A DNA stretch of 50,902 bases from an uncultured Nostocoides sp. (GCA_937907685.1 CALCXF010000148.1:1-50902), one strand, 5' to 3'; counted from the stretch's first letter, positions 33,726 to 43,770 are shown. Notes: generated by a model from the letters alone, not told the origin. Numbers and translations: made by a program.

Positions 33726-34007
33726 GTGATCACCGCCATCGTCCTCATCACCGCCGACGTCGACCGCATCCCCGAGGTGGCGCAGGAGATCGCCGAGCTC
33801 GACGGCGTCACGGAGGTCTACTCGGTCGCCGGTGATGCCGACCTCGTCGCCATGGTGCGGGTCCGTCAGCACGAGGAGCTCGCCGACGTCATCGCCGACC
33901 GGGTGAACAAGGTCACCGGCGTCACCGGCACCAACACCCACATCGCGTTCCGCACCTACTCCGCGCACGACCTCGAGGCCGCGTTCAGCCTGGGCCTGGA
34001 GAGCTGA
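33726..34007 (+). CDS. Lrp/AsnC ligand-binding (RAM) domain protein
   Basis: A 93-residue stand-alone RAM domain with no DNA-binding HTH: MITAIVLITADVDRIPEVAQEIAELDGVTEVYSVAGDADLVAMV and the terminal FRTYSAHDLEAAF. Such stand-alone domains bind amino acids and may modulate Lrp proteins or enzymes. GTG 33726 follows TAGTCT (33714-33719) by 6 nt, so it has its own leaderless promoter although only 21 nt from the exonuclease gene. It converges on trpD, with the stops of both genes in a shared hairpin. Confidence 0.9.
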   Translation: MITAIVLITADVDRIPEVAQEIAELDGVTEVYSVAGDADLVAMVRVRQHEELADVIADRVNKVTGVTGTNTHIAFRTYSAHDLEAAFSLGLES

Positions 34008-34038
34008 CTCCGTCCGAGCGGAGCGCGGACGGAGTCAG
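34004..34038. terminator. Bidirectional hairpin spanning asnC-like and trpD stops
   Basis: Perfect 13-bp arms CTGACTCCGTCCG (34004-34016) and CGGACGGAGTCAG (34026-34038) around a 9-nt loop. The stop of the RAM protein (34005-34007) and the stop of trpD (34035-34037, minus) lie inside the arms. Works symmetrically for both strands; no U-tract, as usual in actinobacteria. Confidence 0.85.
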
Positions 34039-35105
34039 CCCTGAGACTGCGTGATCCGGCCCCACCGCTCGAGCAGCCGCCGCGCGTCACCGGAGTCGAT
34101 GGCGGCCTCGGCCCCGGTCATTCCCGCGCGCACCGCCTCGCTGAGGGCCGTCCGGGTCGTGGTGGGCTGCCCGAGCCCGGATGCCGTGGCCAACGCGATG
34201 CCGGCATTGAGCACGACCGCGTCGCGCACCGCTCCGCGCTGACCAGCCAGCAGGTCCCGCGCGACCTGGGCGTTGTGTGCAGCCTCACCGCCGCGCAGCT
34301 CCTCGACCGGCTGACGGTCGAGGCCGAGGTCGGCGGGGTCCAGGGTCAGCTCGGCCACCTGGCCGTCGCGCACCCACCAGACCGTCGACGTCGTGGCCAG
34401 GGTCAGCTCGTCGAGCCCGTCGTCCCCGCGGAACACCGACGCCGCACGGCCGCGGTCGGCGAACACGCCGGCGATGATCGGCGCCATGCGGGCGTCCGCG
34501 ACGCCGACCGCGGCGTAGGTCGGCTGCGCGGGGTTGGTCAGGGGTCCGAGGACGTTGAACGCGGTGCCCACCCCGAGGTCGCGGCGTGCCACGGCGGCAT
34601 GGCGCATCGACGGGTGGAAGGCCTGGGCGAAGCAGAAGGTGATGCCCGCCTCCTCGGCCACCGAGGCGACCCGGTCGGGGGTCAGCGTCAGCGAGACTCC
34701 AAGCGCCTCCAGCACGTCGGCGGAGCCCGAACGCGAGGACGCCGCACGGTTGCCGTGCTTGACGACGCGCAGGCCCGTGGCCGCCACGACGATGGAGGCC
34801 ATGGTCGAGATGTTGACCGACTGCATCCGGTCCCCGCCGGTCCCCACGACGTCGATGCTGGGGCCCGGCACGTCGATCCGGTTCGCGTGCTCCAGCATGA
34901 CGTCGGCCAGAGCCCGCAGCTCGGCGACCGTCTCGCCCTTGGCCCGCAGGGCCACGAGGAACCCGGCGAGCTGGACGGGGGTCGCCTCGCCGGTCATGAC
35001 CTCCGTCATGGCCCAACGCGCCTGCTCCGGTGAGAGGTGCTCGCCGCGCAGCAGTGCGGCGAGCAGGTCCGGCCAGCTGGTGTGGACCGGCGGCGGTGTC
35101 GACAC
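34035..35105 (-). CDS. trpD: Anthranilate phosphoribosyltransferase
   Basis: A 356-residue enzyme transferring the phosphoribosyl group of PRPP to anthranilate in tryptophan synthesis. Landmarks are [18 protein letters not shown] (PRPP binding), [53 protein letters not shown] and DGLDELTLA. Length is normal. GTG 35105 lies 5 nt after the upstream receiver-gene stop (35111), so the two are co-transcribed. A stand-alone trpD (no other trp genes here) in this position matches Rv2192c. Confidence 0.95.
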   Translation of the reverse strand: MSTPPPVHTSWPDLLAALLRGEHLSPEQARWAMTEVMTGEATPVQLAGFLVALRAKGETVAELRALADVMLEHANRIDVPGPSIDVVGTGGDRMQSVNISTMASIVVAATGLRVVKHGNRAASSRSGSADVLEALGVSLTLTPDRVASVAEEAGITFCFAQAFHPSMRHAAVARRDLGVGTAFNVLGPLTNPAQPTYAAVGVADARMAPIIAGVFADRGRAASVFRGDDGLDELTLATTSTVWWVRDGQVAELTLDPADLGLDRQPVEELRGGEAAHNAQVARDLLAGQRGAVRDAVVLNAGIALATASGLGQPTTTRTALSEAVRAGMTGAEAAIDSGDARRLLERWGRITQSQG

Positions 35106-35110
35106 CCGGG

Positions 35111-35560
35111 TCAGCCGACCCCGACCCGCTGCCGCGCGAGGTCCGCGATGGCCTCGGACACGGCGATCGGGTCGAGGGGGTGCGGCACGACGCGGTCGGC
35201 GAGCGACCAGCCCGCCAGCCAGCCGTCCTGCGGCCGGCCGATGAGCACGAGGATCGGGGGGCACCGGAAGATCTCGTTCTTGAGCTGGCGGCACAGGCCG
35301 AGACCGCCCACCGGGGTCGCCTCGCCGTCGAGGACGACGACGTCGTGCCCTCCGGCGTCCAGCGCCTCGATGACGGCCTCCGCGGTGGCGCACTCACGCC
35401 AGGCCGCGACCTCCACGTCACGCGCCGGGCGGCGCCCGGCCGCGGCCCGGACGGCGTCGCGGACGGTGATGTCGTCGCTGTAGAGGAGGACCGACACACG
35501 GCGGACGCCGTCGGTCGCCGAGGGCTGCGCGGGGGTCCCGGCAGCGTGCGAAGAGGTCAT
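35111..35560 (-). CDS. Stand-alone receiver-like protein upstream of trpD
   Basis: A 149-residue protein. After a disordered start, [24 protein letters not shown] gives the acidic patch and [23 protein letters not shown] the phospho-acceptor loop of a CheY-like fold. The usual late Lys-Pro is replaced ([11 protein letters not shown]), and no output domain follows. It may be a degenerate receiver or a phospho-sink. TACGAT (35567-35572, minus) is 6 nt from the ATG: leaderless. It is co-transcribed with trpD and divergent from the cytochrome operon over a 94-nt spacer. Confidence 0.78.
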   Translation of the reverse strand: MTSSHAAGTPAQPSATDGVRRVSVLLYSDDITVRDAVRAAAGRRPARDVEVAAWRECATAEAVIEALDAGGHDVVVLDGEATPVGGLGLCRQLKNEIFRCPPILVLIGRPQDGWLAGWSLADRVVPHPLDPIAVSEAIADLARQRVGVG

Positions 35561-35641
35561 GCGGGCATCGTAGCGGCGGCCGCTCTCCCAACTTGTCGAG
35601 CCTTTCGGGGGGTCCGCGCTACGGACGTCGGTGTAGCACGG

Positions 35642-35647
35642 CATAAT
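35642..35647 (+). promoter_or_regulatory. -10 hexamer of ctaE-qcrCAB
   Basis: CATAAT ends 7 nt before the GTG of ctaE, close to the TATAAT optimum and AT-rich in this genome. It predicts a strong leaderless promoter for the bcc complex operon. Confidence 0.55.
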
Positions 35648-35654
35648 CGCGAGC

Positions 35655-36326
35655 GTGGCGACTTCGACTGCAGCTCCCGAGACCCGCCCGGCGGGACCCG
35701 TCCCGTCGATCCCGGGTCAGGGCCCCGCGACCCGACCCAACCTCGTCGCCGTCGGGACGATGGTCTGGCTCGCCAGCGAGCTCATGTTCTTCGCGGCGCT
35801 GTTCGCCTTCTACTTCACGATCCGCGGCCACGAGGCGGACCTGTGGGCCGAGCGCACCGAGATGCTCAACGTACCGTTCGCCCTCGCCAACACCATCGTC
35901 CTCGTCGTCTCCTCGGTGTGGTGCCAGCTCGGTGTGCTCCAGGCGGAGAAGGGGATCGTCTCCCGCCCGGCCGGGTCGTCGCTCACCCGGGTCGCCGCCT
36001 GGGGGATGCGTGAGTGGTACGTCCTCACCTACTTCTTCGGCGCCGTGTTCATCGCCGGTCAGGTGTACGAGTACGCACACCTCGTCGAGGAGGGGGTGAC
36101 ACTCGCCTCGGATCCCTACGGCTCGGTGTTCTACCTGGCAACCGGGTTCCACGGCCTCCACGTCACCGGCGGGCTGGTCGCGTTCCTGCTCATCATCGGG
36201 CGCACCTTCACGACCCGGCGCTACACCCACGCACAGGCCACCGGTGCCGTCGTGACGTCCTACTACTGGCACTTCGTCGACGTCGTGTGGATCGCCCTGT
36301 TCATCATGATCTACGTCCTGCAATGA
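35655..36326 (+). CDS. ctaE: Cytochrome c oxidase subunit III
   Basis: A 223-residue heme-copper oxidase subunit III with about five helices. Recognisable stretches are [67 protein letters not shown] (conserved GxHGxHV) and [18 protein letters not shown]. Part of the aa3 terminal oxidase of the actinobacterial bcc-aa3 supercomplex. First gene of the operon with qcrC, qcrA and qcrB, 55 nt from qcrC, the standard actinobacterial order (Rv2193-Rv2196). Confidence 0.96.
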   Translation: MATSTAAPETRPAGPVPSIPGQGPATRPNLVAVGTMVWLASELMFFAALFAFYFTIRGHEADLWAERTEMLNVPFALANTIVLVVSSVWCQLGVLQAEKGIVSRPAGSSLTRVAAWGMREWYVLTYFFGAVFIAGQVYEYAHLVEEGVTLASDPYGSVFYLATGFHGLHVTGGLVAFLLIIGRTFTTRRYTHAQATGAVVTSYYWHFVDVVWIALFIMIYVLQ

Positions 36327-36381
36327 CCGCTTCCGCATCCCGACCGGGCACCGAGCCGCAGACGACGACAGGAACGCACCC

Positions 36382-37194
36382 GTGAACGCACTGGCAGCCC
36401 GCCGCCGGCACCCGGCGGCGATCGCCATCCTCATCATCCTCGGGCTCTTCCTCACGGGCGCCGTCTACGCCGCCCTGGCACCCAAGCCGGCGGACGCCAC
36501 GACCCGCGCACTGCCGGCGCAGTCGGTCGAGGAGGGCAAGGCACTGTTCCGGGCCAACTGCTCCACGTGCCACGGCCTCAACGCCGAGGGGCGGGCGACG
36601 GGCACCGGAGACCAGATCGCCGGTCCGCCGCTCGCCGGGGTCGGTGCCGCGGCCGTCGACTTCCAGGTCGGCACCGGTCGGATGCCGTTGCCTCGCCCGG
36701 ACGTCCAGGCGCCGGCGAACAACGAGATCAAGTTCACCCAGGAGGAGATCGACTCCATGGGGGCGTACATCGCCTCTCTCGCACCGGGACCTGGGGTGCC
36801 GAGCGAGGAGGCGGTCGACCCGACCAAGGGGGACGCTGCACGTGGTGGCGAGCTGTTCCGCGTCAACTGCGCGATGTGCCACAACTTCGCCGGCGCCGGC
36901 GGGGCCCTCACCCGGGGCAAGTACGCCCCGCCCATCGAAGGAGTGTCGGGCCGCCACATCTACGAGGCCATGGTCACCGGGCCCCAGAGCATGCCCGTCT
37001 TCAACGACGCCAACCTCACGCCCGAGAGCAAGCGCGACATCATCGCCTTCCTGTACACCATCGACGAGGCGGAGAGTCCGGGTGGGATGACCCTCGGCTC
37101 GCTGGGGCCGGTGAGCGAGGGCCTGTTCGCGTGGGTCTTCGGCCTCGGCCTCCTCGTGGCGTCCGCCGTCTGGATCGGCGCCAAGTCCGCCTAG
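36382..37194 (+). CDS. qcrC: Diheme cytochrome c of the bcc complex
   Basis: A 270-residue membrane-anchored diheme cytochrome. After an N-terminal helix there are two c-type heme sites, CSTCHGLN (about residue 58) and CAMCHNF (about residue 160), with Met ligands likely in GRMPLP and SMPVF. A C-terminal helix (LFAWVFGLGLLVASAVWIG) anchors it. It passes electrons from the Rieske/cytochrome b core to the CuA site without a soluble cytochrome c. GTG start with AGGAACG upstream. Length normal. Confidence 0.96.
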   Translation: MNALAARRRHPAAIAILIILGLFLTGAVYAALAPKPADATTRALPAQSVEEGKALFRANCSTCHGLNAEGRATGTGDQIAGPPLAGVGAAAVDFQVGTGRMPLPRPDVQAPANNEIKFTQEEIDSMGAYIASLAPGPGVPSEEAVDPTKGDAARGGELFRVNCAMCHNFAGAGGALTRGKYAPPIEGVSGRHIYEAMVTGPQSMPVFNDANLTPESKRDIIAFLYTIDEAESPGGMTLGSLGPVSEGLFAWVFGLGLLVASAVWIGAKSA

Positions 37195-37240
37195 CCCTCA
37201 TCCGTCTACACCCGCCCATCGACGACAGATCGGTATCCCG

Positions 37241-38365
37241 ATGAACGAGCAGGACACACCCACCCACGGCAGCGAGGTGGGGCCGACGGGACACGGGACC
37301 GCCGTGCGCCTGGACCAGGGGCACATCATCGGGGACGGCGGCATCCCGGAGCGCTTCTCGAACCCGGGGCTGCCCGTTCACGTCCCCCGGGCGGCCGACC
37401 TGGACGAGGACGCCGCGCGCCGTGCGGAGAAGCAGGTCACGACGTTGTTCGGCATCTCCATCCTCGGCACGCTGCTGTTCATCGTCCTGTACTTCCTCAT
37501 CGACGTCGAGGAGACCATCTACGTCCCGGGAATCGGCGTGACCAGCGCGTCGAACCTCGCTCTCGGCGTGACCCTCGCGCTCGCCCTGCTCGGGATCGGC
37601 TTCGGGGCGATCCACTGGGCGAAGACGTTGATGCCGGACCACGAGATGGTCGAGGAGCGGCACCCCCTCCGGGCGACGGACGAGTCCCGTGACCGCGTCG
37701 TCCATGAGATGAGGGAGGGCGGCAACAGCTCCCAGCTCACCCGGCGGCCGTTCCTGAAGTACACGCTCGGTGGAGCCCTCGGCCTCTTCGCGGTGCCGCT
37801 CGTGCTCCAGGTGGCCGGGAGCCTCGGGCCGATGCCGCAGAAGAGTCTCTCGCTGACCTTCTGGCACGGGGGTCCGAGCGGTCCCGGGCAGGAACCCGAG
37901 TTCAGGCCCCTACGCCTCATGCGCGACCCGGAGAACACGCCCGTCAGGGCGGACGAGGTCACCGTCGGGTCGGTGTACCACATCCTCCCCGAGGGACTGC
38001 TGGACCTGGAGGAGGGTGTGCTGGAGGAGAAGGCCAAGGCTGCCGTCCTGCTCGTCCGTCTCCAGGAGGACGAGATCCAGTCGGAGAAGCAGCTCGACTG
38101 GGGGTACCAGGGCATCGTCGCCTACTCCAAGATCTGCACGCACGTCGGATGTCCGGTGGGCCTGTACGAGCAGGTGACGCACCACCTGTTGTGCCCGTGC
38201 CACCAGTCGACGTTCGACGTGACCCGGGACTGCGAGGTCATCTTCGGACCTGCGAAGCGGTCCTTGCCCCAGCTGAAGATCACCGTCGATGATGAGGGAT
38301 ATCTCGTCTCCGAACAGCCGTTCGCTGAAGCGGTCGGCCCGAGCTACTGGGAGCGTGGCCAATGA
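37241..38365 (+). CDS. qcrA: Rieske iron-sulfur subunit of the bcc complex
   Basis: A 374-residue actinobacterial QcrA with an N-terminal cytosolic region and three helices (about residues 66-86, 104-124, 175-195). The periplasmic Rieske domain has CTHVGCPVG and CPCHQSTFD, supplying the two Cys and two His of the 2Fe-2S cluster. It is longer than proteobacterial Rieske proteins (one helix), as is normal for this phylum. The stop overlaps the qcrB start as ATGA. Confidence 0.96.
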   Translation: MNEQDTPTHGSEVGPTGHGTAVRLDQGHIIGDGGIPERFSNPGLPVHVPRAADLDEDAARRAEKQVTTLFGISILGTLLFIVLYFLIDVEETIYVPGIGVTSASNLALGVTLALALLGIGFGAIHWAKTLMPDHEMVEERHPLRATDESRDRVVHEMREGGNSSQLTRRPFLKYTLGGALGLFAVPLVLQVAGSLGPMPQKSLSLTFWHGGPSGPGQEPEFRPLRLMRDPENTPVRADEVTVGSVYHILPEGLLDLEEGVLEEKAKAAVLLVRLQEDEIQSEKQLDWGYQGIVAYSKICTHVGCPVGLYEQVTHHLLCPCHQSTFDVTRDCEVIFGPAKRSLPQLKITVDDEGYLVSEQPFAEAVGPSYWERGQ

Positions 38366-40110
38366 GCACAGCACCCACCCGCCCTGCGGACGCCCTTCGT
38401 GAGGGCGACCGTCCGGCCGAGTCGCGCCCAGGCGCTGCCGCCCGCACCGTGGGCGGCGTCGCCGGCTGGGTCGACGACCGCACGGGGGCCGCCAAGCCCG
38501 TCGGCTACCTCATGAAGAAGGTGTTCCCCGACCACTGGTCCTTCATGCTCGGCGAGATCGCGATGTACTCGATGATCGTCTGCCTGCTGACGGGTGCCTT
38601 CCTCACCTTCTGGTTCGTCCCCAGCGCGGGACACACGATCTACGACGGTTCCTACGTCCCGCTCCGCGGGGTCAGCATGTCGGAGGCCTATGCCTCCACC
38701 CTCAACATCTCGTTCGACATCAAGGGCGGCCTGATCATCCGCCAGATCCACCACTGGTCGGCGCTGATGTTCATCGTCGCCCTCGTGGTCCACATGTTCC
38801 GGGTGTTCTTCACCGGGGCGTTCCGCAAGCCCCGCGAGATCAACTGGGCGATCGGTTCCGTCCTGGCGCTCCTCGCGATCATCGAGGGCTTCGCCGGCTA
38901 CTCCCTGCCCGACGACCTGCTCTCGGGCACCGGCATCCGCGCCATGCAGGGCTTCGTCCAGACCGCACCGGTCATCGGGACCTATCTCGTGTACGCCATC
39001 TTCGGCGGCCCGTTCCCGGGGGAGATGATCATTCCGCGGTTGTACAGCGCGCACATCCTCCTCATCCCGGCGCTGCTCGTCGGCCTGTTCACCGCGCACA
39101 TCGGTCTCGTGTTCCTCCAGAAGCACACCCAGTACCCGGGCCCGGGCCGGACGGAGAAGAACGTCGTCGGGTTCCCCGTGATGCCGGTGTACGCGGCCAA
39201 GGCCGGTGGCTTCTTCTTCATCGTCTTCGGCATCCTCTCCCTCATCGCGGCCGTGGTGCAGATCAACCCGATCTGGGCCTACGGCCCCTACGACCCCTCC
39301 GCGGTCACCGCGGGGTCCCAGCCGGACTGGTACATGGGGTTCGCGGACGGTGCCCTACGACTCCTGCCGGGCTGGCTCGAGTTCGAGATCTTCGGGTACA
39401 CCCTGTCGATGAACATCTTCCCGGGCGCCCTCCTCCTGCTTCCCCTCGTGTACGTCGTGCTGGGCGTCTATCCGTTCCTCGAACGCTGGGTCACCGGTGA
39501 CAACCGTGAGCACCACCTGCTCCAGCGGCCCCGGAACTCGCCTGTCCGCACCGGCATCGGCATGGCGGCCATCACCGCCTACTCGGTGCTCCTCTTCGCC
39601 TCCGGGAACGACATCATGGCGATCAAGCTCGGGATGTCGATCAACGACCTCACCTGGTTCTTCCGCATCGGATTCTTCGTGCTCCCGCCACTCGCCTTCT
39701 GGGTGACCAAGCGGATCTGCCTGTCCCTCCAGCGGCGTGACCGGGACACCGTCCTCCACGGCCGGGAGACCGGCACGATCGTCCGCACCCCGGACGGCCG
39801 CTTCTTCGAACGGCACGACACCGAGCTGACCCCGGACCAGTGGATCCTCGTCCAGCACGAGCCCGTGGCGCCGCTCGAGCTGGAGCCCGCGGTCGACGAG
39901 AACGGCGTGGCCCGCCCGGCCGCCCGCAAGGACCGCCTGCGCGCGCGCCTGTCGCGCTTCTACTTCGCCGACGCCGTGAACCCGGTGACTCCGGCGGAGC
40001 TGGCAGCGGCCCACTACCACGGTGAGGAGCACGAGGCGATCGAGCCGTCGGAGACCTCCGCCTCAGGCGGCGCGGCGCCGATCGAGTCCGCGGAGGCGGG
40101 CCGTCACTGA
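38362..40110 (+). CDS. qcrB: Cytochrome b subunit of the bcc complex
   Basis: A 582-residue cytochrome b with an actinobacterial C-terminal extension. Heme-b ligands lie in IHHWSALMFIVALVVHMFR and SAHILLIPALLVGLFTAHIGLV. The Qo-site region includes PIWAYGPYDPSAVTAG and PDWYMGFADGALRLLP. The cytosolic tail (from ~420) is charged, with KDRLRARLSRFYFADAVNP. The quinol-oxidising subunit, target of Q203-type inhibitors in mycobacteria. A strong hairpin follows at 40137. Confidence 0.97.
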   Translation: MSTAPTRPADALREGDRPAESRPGAAARTVGGVAGWVDDRTGAAKPVGYLMKKVFPDHWSFMLGEIAMYSMIVCLLTGAFLTFWFVPSAGHTIYDGSYVPLRGVSMSEAYASTLNISFDIKGGLIIRQIHHWSALMFIVALVVHMFRVFFTGAFRKPREINWAIGSVLALLAIIEGFAGYSLPDDLLSGTGIRAMQGFVQTAPVIGTYLVYAIFGGPFPGEMIIPRLYSAHILLIPALLVGLFTAHIGLVFLQKHTQYPGPGRTEKNVVGFPVMPVYAAKAGGFFFIVFGILSLIAAVVQINPIWAYGPYDPSAVTAGSQPDWYMGFADGALRLLPGWLEFEIFGYTLSMNIFPGALLLLPLVYVVLGVYPFLERWVTGDNREHHLLQRPRNSPVRTGIGMAAITAYSVLLFASGNDIMAIKLGMSINDLTWFFRIGFFVLPPLAFWVTKRICLSLQRRDRDTVLHGRETGTIVRTPDGRFFERHDTELTPDQWILVQHEPVAPLELEPAVDENGVARPAARKDRLRARLSRFYFADAVNPVTPAELAAAHYHGEEHEAIEPSETSASGGAAPIESAEAGRH

Positions 40111-40136
40111 CCGGCCGTCTCTTCGCACCGCCGCGT

Positions 40137-40168
40137 GTGCCGCCCGCCCCCTCGGGGACGGGCGGCAC
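40137..40168 (+). terminator. Hairpin terminator after qcrB
   Basis: GTGCCGCCCG (40137-40146) pairs perfectly with CGGGCGGCAC (40159-40168). An inner CCCC/GGGG pairing extends the stem. It lies 27 nt past the qcrB stop and would separate the cytochrome operon from the small metallopeptidase gene. No U-tract. Confidence 0.8.
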
Positions 40169-40256
40169 CTCGGCGTCTGCCGGGCCGACGGGGGCACGGG
40201 GTGCTTCCCCGTTTGGGCACGGCGGTGCCCAGCGCCGGTGGTGGGAGGCTGGACGC

Positions 40257-40610
40257 GTGCACCCGATGACCGACGAGCAGTTCGACGCGATCGTCGAGGA
40301 GGCCCTCGATGACGTTCCGGGCGAGCTGATGGCGATGCTCGACAACGTCGCCTTCTTCGTCGAGGCCGAGCCACCTCCTGAGGACCCGGACCTGCTGGGG
40401 ATCTACGAGGGCACGCCGCTCACCGAACGCGGGGAGTGGTGGAGCCAGGGATCGCTCCCCGACCGCATCACCCTGTACCGGGGACCGCTGACCCGCATGT
40501 GCGAGGACGCGGCCGAGCTGCGCGAGGAGATCGCGGTCACCGTGGTCCACGAGATCGCCCACCACTTCGGCATCGAGGAGGCGGCACTGCACGAGCTCGG
40601 CTGGGGTTGA
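40257..40610 (+). CDS. Zincin-like metallopeptidase family protein
   Basis: A 117-residue minimal zincin. MTDEQFDAIVEEALDDVPGEL, then VVHEIAHHFGIEEAALHELGW provides HEIAHHFG with an HExxHxxGxxE-like arrangement. These small proteins ("metallopeptidase family") are widespread in actinobacteria with no known substrate and may not be active proteases. GTG 40257 is preceded by GGGAGG; ATG 40266, three codons later, is the alternative. It follows the qcrB terminator and converges on ctaF. Confidence 0.88.
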   Translation: MHPMTDEQFDAIVEEALDDVPGELMAMLDNVAFFVEAEPPPEDPDLLGIYEGTPLTERGEWWSQGSLPDRITLYRGPLTRMCEDAAELREEIAVTVVHEIAHHFGIEEAALHELGWG

Positions 40611-40625
40611 GCCCACCGCCAGGGC

Positions 40626-40646
40626 GCGTTGAGCCCGGTTCAGCGC
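40626..40646. terminator. Weak hairpin between metallopeptidase and ctaF 3' ends
   Basis: GCGTTGA (40626-40632) can pair with TCAGCGC (40640-40646), with one G-T wobble and a 7-nt loop. It lies in the 68-nt convergent spacer. Modest stability; prediction only. Confidence 0.35.
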
Positions 40647-40678
40647 ACGGGAGGAGACGTGACCGGTGCCGCCCTCGC

Positions 40679-41092
40679 TCAGAGGGCGTGCTCGCCCTTC
40701 CAGTACTCGAAGGTCCAGCCGACGAGCGCCGGCACCGCGAAGAACGCCCCGATGATGAACAGCCACCAGCCCACGGCGAGGCCGAGGAAGCAGATGGCCG
40801 CGGCAGCGCCCAGGAAGAGGGGCCACCAGCTGTGGGGGCTGAAGAAGCCGTAGTCACCCTGGATCTCGTCGATGTCACCGAGCGGGTCGTCGGAGGGGTC
40901 CCTCTCGAGCCGGCGCCGCGTCATCCAGAGGTACCAGGCGATCATGAAGCCCAGCAGTCCCCCGAGGATGAGCCCGATGACGCCGACCCACTCGAAGCCG
41001 ACCTCGTTGGAGCCCGTCCAGGCGCCGTAGATGGCCGCGACGGCGAACGCGAACACGCCGATGAGGATGCCGATGCGCTCCATCGCCCGCAT
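40679..41092 (-). CDS. ctaF: Cytochrome c oxidase subunit IV (actinobacterial type)
   Basis: A 137-residue four-helix membrane protein. RIGILIGVFAFAVAAIYGAWTG, GLILGGLLGFMIAWYLWMTRRR, the FFSPHSWWPLFLGAAAAICF segment and a last helix ending FEYWKGEHAL match the actinobacterial aa3 subunit IV. It stabilises the oxidase core. Third gene of the ctaC-ctaD-ctaF operon, 3 nt after ctaD. Confidence 0.94.
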   Translation of the reverse strand: MRAMERIGILIGVFAFAVAAIYGAWTGSNEVGFEWVGVIGLILGGLLGFMIAWYLWMTRRRLERDPSDDPLGDIDEIQGDYGFFSPHSWWPLFLGAAAAICFLGLAVGWWLFIIGAFFAVPALVGWTFEYWKGEHAL

Positions 41093-41095
41093 GCG

Positions 41096-42865
41096 TCAGC
41101 TCTCCTTCTTCTCGTCGACGAAGGCATTGCCACCGAGGTCGGCTGGCCCGAGGGCCTCGACGAGGCCGCTGTCGCGGGCGACCGCCTGGTCGTGGACGCC
41201 GGGCGGTGCGGCCTCCGGGTGGTGGAGGTCGAACGCCGGCCGCTCGGAACGGATCCGCGGAATGCTGTCGAAGTTGTGTCGCGGCGGCGGGCAGGACGTC
41301 GCCCACTCGAGGGAGGCGCCGTAGCCCCACGGGTCGTCGGTCTCGACGAGGGGGGCGGTGCGCCAGGTCTTCCAGAGGTTGTACGCGAACGGGAGCATCG
41401 ACGCACCGAGGAGGAACGCCCCGGCGCTCGAGATCTGGTTGCCGAGGGTGAAGCCGTCCTCGGGCATGTAGTCGGCGTAGCGGCGCGGCATCCCCTGCAT
41501 GCCCAGCAGGTGCTGGACGAAGAAGGTGGTGTGGAAGCCGATGAACAGCATCCAGAAGTGGATCTTCCCGAGGCGCTCGTCGAGCATCCGGCCGGTGAGC
41601 TTGGGCCACCAGAAGTAGAACCCCGCGAACATCGCGAACACGACGGTGCCGAAGACGACGTAGTGGAAGTGCGCCACGACGAAGTAGCTGTCGGACAGCT
41701 GGAAGTCCAGTGCCGGGCTGGCGAGGATGATCCCGGTCAGCCCGCCGAAGAGGAAGGTGACGAGGAAGCCCAGCGCCCAGAGCATCGGGGTGGCGATGAC
41801 GAGCTTCCCGCCCCACATCGTCCCGATCCAGTTGAAGAACTTCACCCCGGTGGGCACGGCGATGAGCATCGTCATGATCGCGAAGAACGGCAGCAGCACC
41901 TGACCCGTGGCGTACATGTGGTGCGCCCAGACGCTCACCGACAGGGCAGCGATGGCGATGGTGGCGTAGACCAGCGTCTTGTAGCCGAAGATGGGCTTGC
42001 GGGAGAAGACCGGAAGCACCTCGGAGATGATCCCGAAGAAGGGCAGCGCGATGATGTAGACCTCCGGGTGCCCGAAGAACCAGAAGATGTGCTGCCACAG
42101 CATCGGCCCGCCGTTCTCCGGGTCGAAGACGTGGGCCCCGAAGCGCCGGTCGGCACCGAGGGCGAAGAGGGCGGCGGCCAGGGCCGGGAAGACGAGCAGG
42201 ACGAGGATCGAGGTGATGAGCACGGTCCACGTGAAGATCGGCATCCGGAACATCGTCATGCCGGGAGCCCGCATGCAGAGGATCGTCGTGATGAAGTTGA
42301 CGGCGCCCATGATGGTGCCGAAACCGGCGAGGGCCAGGCCGAAGACCCACAGGTCGCCGCCGGGGCCGGGGCTGTAGCTGTTGTCGGACAGCGGCGCGTA
42401 GGCGAACCAGCCGAACGCCGCCGCCCCGCTGGGGGTGAGGAAGCCGGCACCGGCGATGAGACCTCCGAACAGGTACAGCCAGTAGGCCAACATGTTGAGG
42501 CGGGGGAAGGCGACGTCCGGGGACCCGATCTGGATCGGCATGAGCGCGTTCGCGAAGCCGGCGAACAAGGGGGTGGCGAAGAGCAGCAGCATGATCGTGC
42601 CGTGCATCGTGAACAGCTGGTTGTACTGGTCGGGGTTGTCCACCACCTGCAGACCGGGGTTCAACAGCTCCGCGCGGATGATGAGAGCCATGAGCCCGGC
42701 CAGGATGAACCAGATGAACGAGGTGATGAAGTAGAGGTTGCCGATGACCTTGTGGTCGGTCGTCGTCATCCACTTGATCACCGTCTGCCCCGGCGCGAGG
42801 CGGCGGGTGCGGGCCGGCGCGGAGGTCGTGGTCCGGAGCATCGTCGTGTCGGTCGCGGCGCTCAT
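41096..42865 (-). CDS. ctaD: Cytochrome c oxidase subunit I
   Basis: A 589-residue catalytic oxidase subunit with twelve helices. It has the low-spin heme region ([23 protein letters not shown]), [21 protein letters not shown] with the CuB His cross-linked to Tyr, WAHHMYATG (two CuB His) and [14 protein letters not shown] (heme a and a3 His). A charged C-terminal tail beyond ~550 ([12 protein letters not shown]) has the typical actinobacterial form. Start 42865 is 2 nt after the ctaC stop. It converts O2 to water with proton pumping. Confidence 0.97.
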   Translation of the reverse strand: MSAATDTTMLRTTTSAPARTRRLAPGQTVIKWMTTTDHKVIGNLYFITSFIWFILAGLMALIIRAELLNPGLQVVDNPDQYNQLFTMHGTIMLLLFATPLFAGFANALMPIQIGSPDVAFPRLNMLAYWLYLFGGLIAGAGFLTPSGAAAFGWFAYAPLSDNSYSPGPGGDLWVFGLALAGFGTIMGAVNFITTILCMRAPGMTMFRMPIFTWTVLITSILVLLVFPALAAALFALGADRRFGAHVFDPENGGPMLWQHIFWFFGHPEVYIIALPFFGIISEVLPVFSRKPIFGYKTLVYATIAIAALSVSVWAHHMYATGQVLLPFFAIMTMLIAVPTGVKFFNWIGTMWGGKLVIATPMLWALGFLVTFLFGGLTGIILASPALDFQLSDSYFVVAHFHYVVFGTVVFAMFAGFYFWWPKLTGRMLDERLGKIHFWMLFIGFHTTFFVQHLLGMQGMPRRYADYMPEDGFTLGNQISSAGAFLLGASMLPFAYNLWKTWRTAPLVETDDPWGYGASLEWATSCPPPRHNFDSIPRIRSERPAFDLHHPEAAPPGVHDQAVARDSGLVEALGPADLGGNAFVDEKKES

Positions 42866-42867
42866 CG

Positions 42868-43770
42868 TCAGTTCCCTCCGTCGATGTCGTCGGAGACGGG
42901 GTCGGGGTCGTTCATGAGCTCTTCCCGGTTGAGCGTGTTGTTGAGGAGGCCGGTCTGGCCCTTGGCGCGCAGGTCAGCGATGTGCTGGTCGTACTCGGCC
43001 CGAGGGACGACCTTGACGTTGAAGAGCATCTGCGAGTGGTACGTCCCGCACAGCTCGGCGCACTTTCCCTTGAAGGTGCCCTCCTGGGTCGTGACGACCT
43101 GGAAGGCGTTCACCCGACCGGGGATCATGTCCATCTTCTGGAGGAAGGCCGGCACCCAGAACGAGTGGATGACGTCGCGAGCGGTGAGCACGAACTCGAC
43201 GCGCTCACCGACCGGCAGGAAGAGGGTGGGGACGGTCTCCGGGGCGCCGGGCTCCCCGGTGAGGATCGCCTGGGCCCCGACCTCGTGAACCTCGTCCTCG
43301 ACGTAGTTGAAGTCCCAGCTCCACTGCTTCCCGACGACGTTGATGGTGACGTCGGGCTCCTGGGAGGTGTCCACCAGCGTGGACTCGTCACGGGCGGTGT
43401 AGTAGAAGAGCACGACGACCATGAAGATCGGGACGACGGTGTAGAGGATCTCGATCGGGATGTTGTACCGCAGCTGGACCGGAAGCTCGGTGTCGTCCCT
43501 GCGTCGGCGGTAGGCGACGACGCACCAGCCCACCAGGCCCCAGACCAGGGCTCCCACGGCCAGGGCCGCGATCCATGCTCCGATCCAGAGGTTGGTGACC
43601 ACTTCACCGTTCTCGGTGACGGCCGGCGGCAGCCACCCGGTCGAGGCGTTGCCGCGCAGCTCGTCCGCCGCACATCCGCTCAGCACGGCCACGGACAGCA
43701 CGCCGACGAGCGCCGCAGAACCGAAGCGGCGCAAGGGTCGTCGGGGCGAGAGGAGGTCGTGCTGGCGCAC
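42868..43770 (-). CDS. ctaC: Cytochrome c oxidase subunit II
   Basis: A 300-residue membrane lipoprotein. The signal ends [13 protein letters not shown] (lipobox Cys near residue 33), followed by two helices (about 63-84 and 106-126). The cupredoxin domain carries [13 protein letters not shown], giving the two Cys, His and Met of CuA, plus [15 protein letters not shown] with the remaining His. It accepts electrons from QcrC. The GTG is preceded by GAAGGG, and TAGGGT (43811-43816, minus) is the probable -10. First gene of ctaC-ctaD-ctaF. Confidence 0.96.
   Translation of the reverse strand: MRQHDLLSPRRPLRRFGSAALVGVLSVAVLSGCAADELRGNASTGWLPPAVTENGEVVTNLWIGAWIAALAVGALVWGLVGWCVVAYRRRRDDTELPVQLRYNIPIEILYTVVPIFMVVVLFYYTARDESTLVDTSQEPDVTINVVGKQWSWDFNYVEDEVHEVGAQAILTGEPGAPETVPTLFLPVGERVEFVLTARDVIHSFWVPAFLQKMDMIPGRVNAFQVVTTQEGTFKGKCAELCGTYHSQMLFNVKVVPRAEYDQHIADLRAKGQTGLLNNTLNREELMNDPDPVSDDIDGGN

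Noticed and set aside
40137-40256. Upstream extension of the small metallopeptidase from a GTG at 40137
   Set aside because: The first codons are the qcrB terminator hairpin, and a good ribosome site precedes GTG 40257.
40436-43288. A 950-codon plus-strand frame opposite ctaF, ctaD and ctaC
   Set aside because: Antisense artefact of high GC; the oxidase genes on the minus strand carry all metal ligands.
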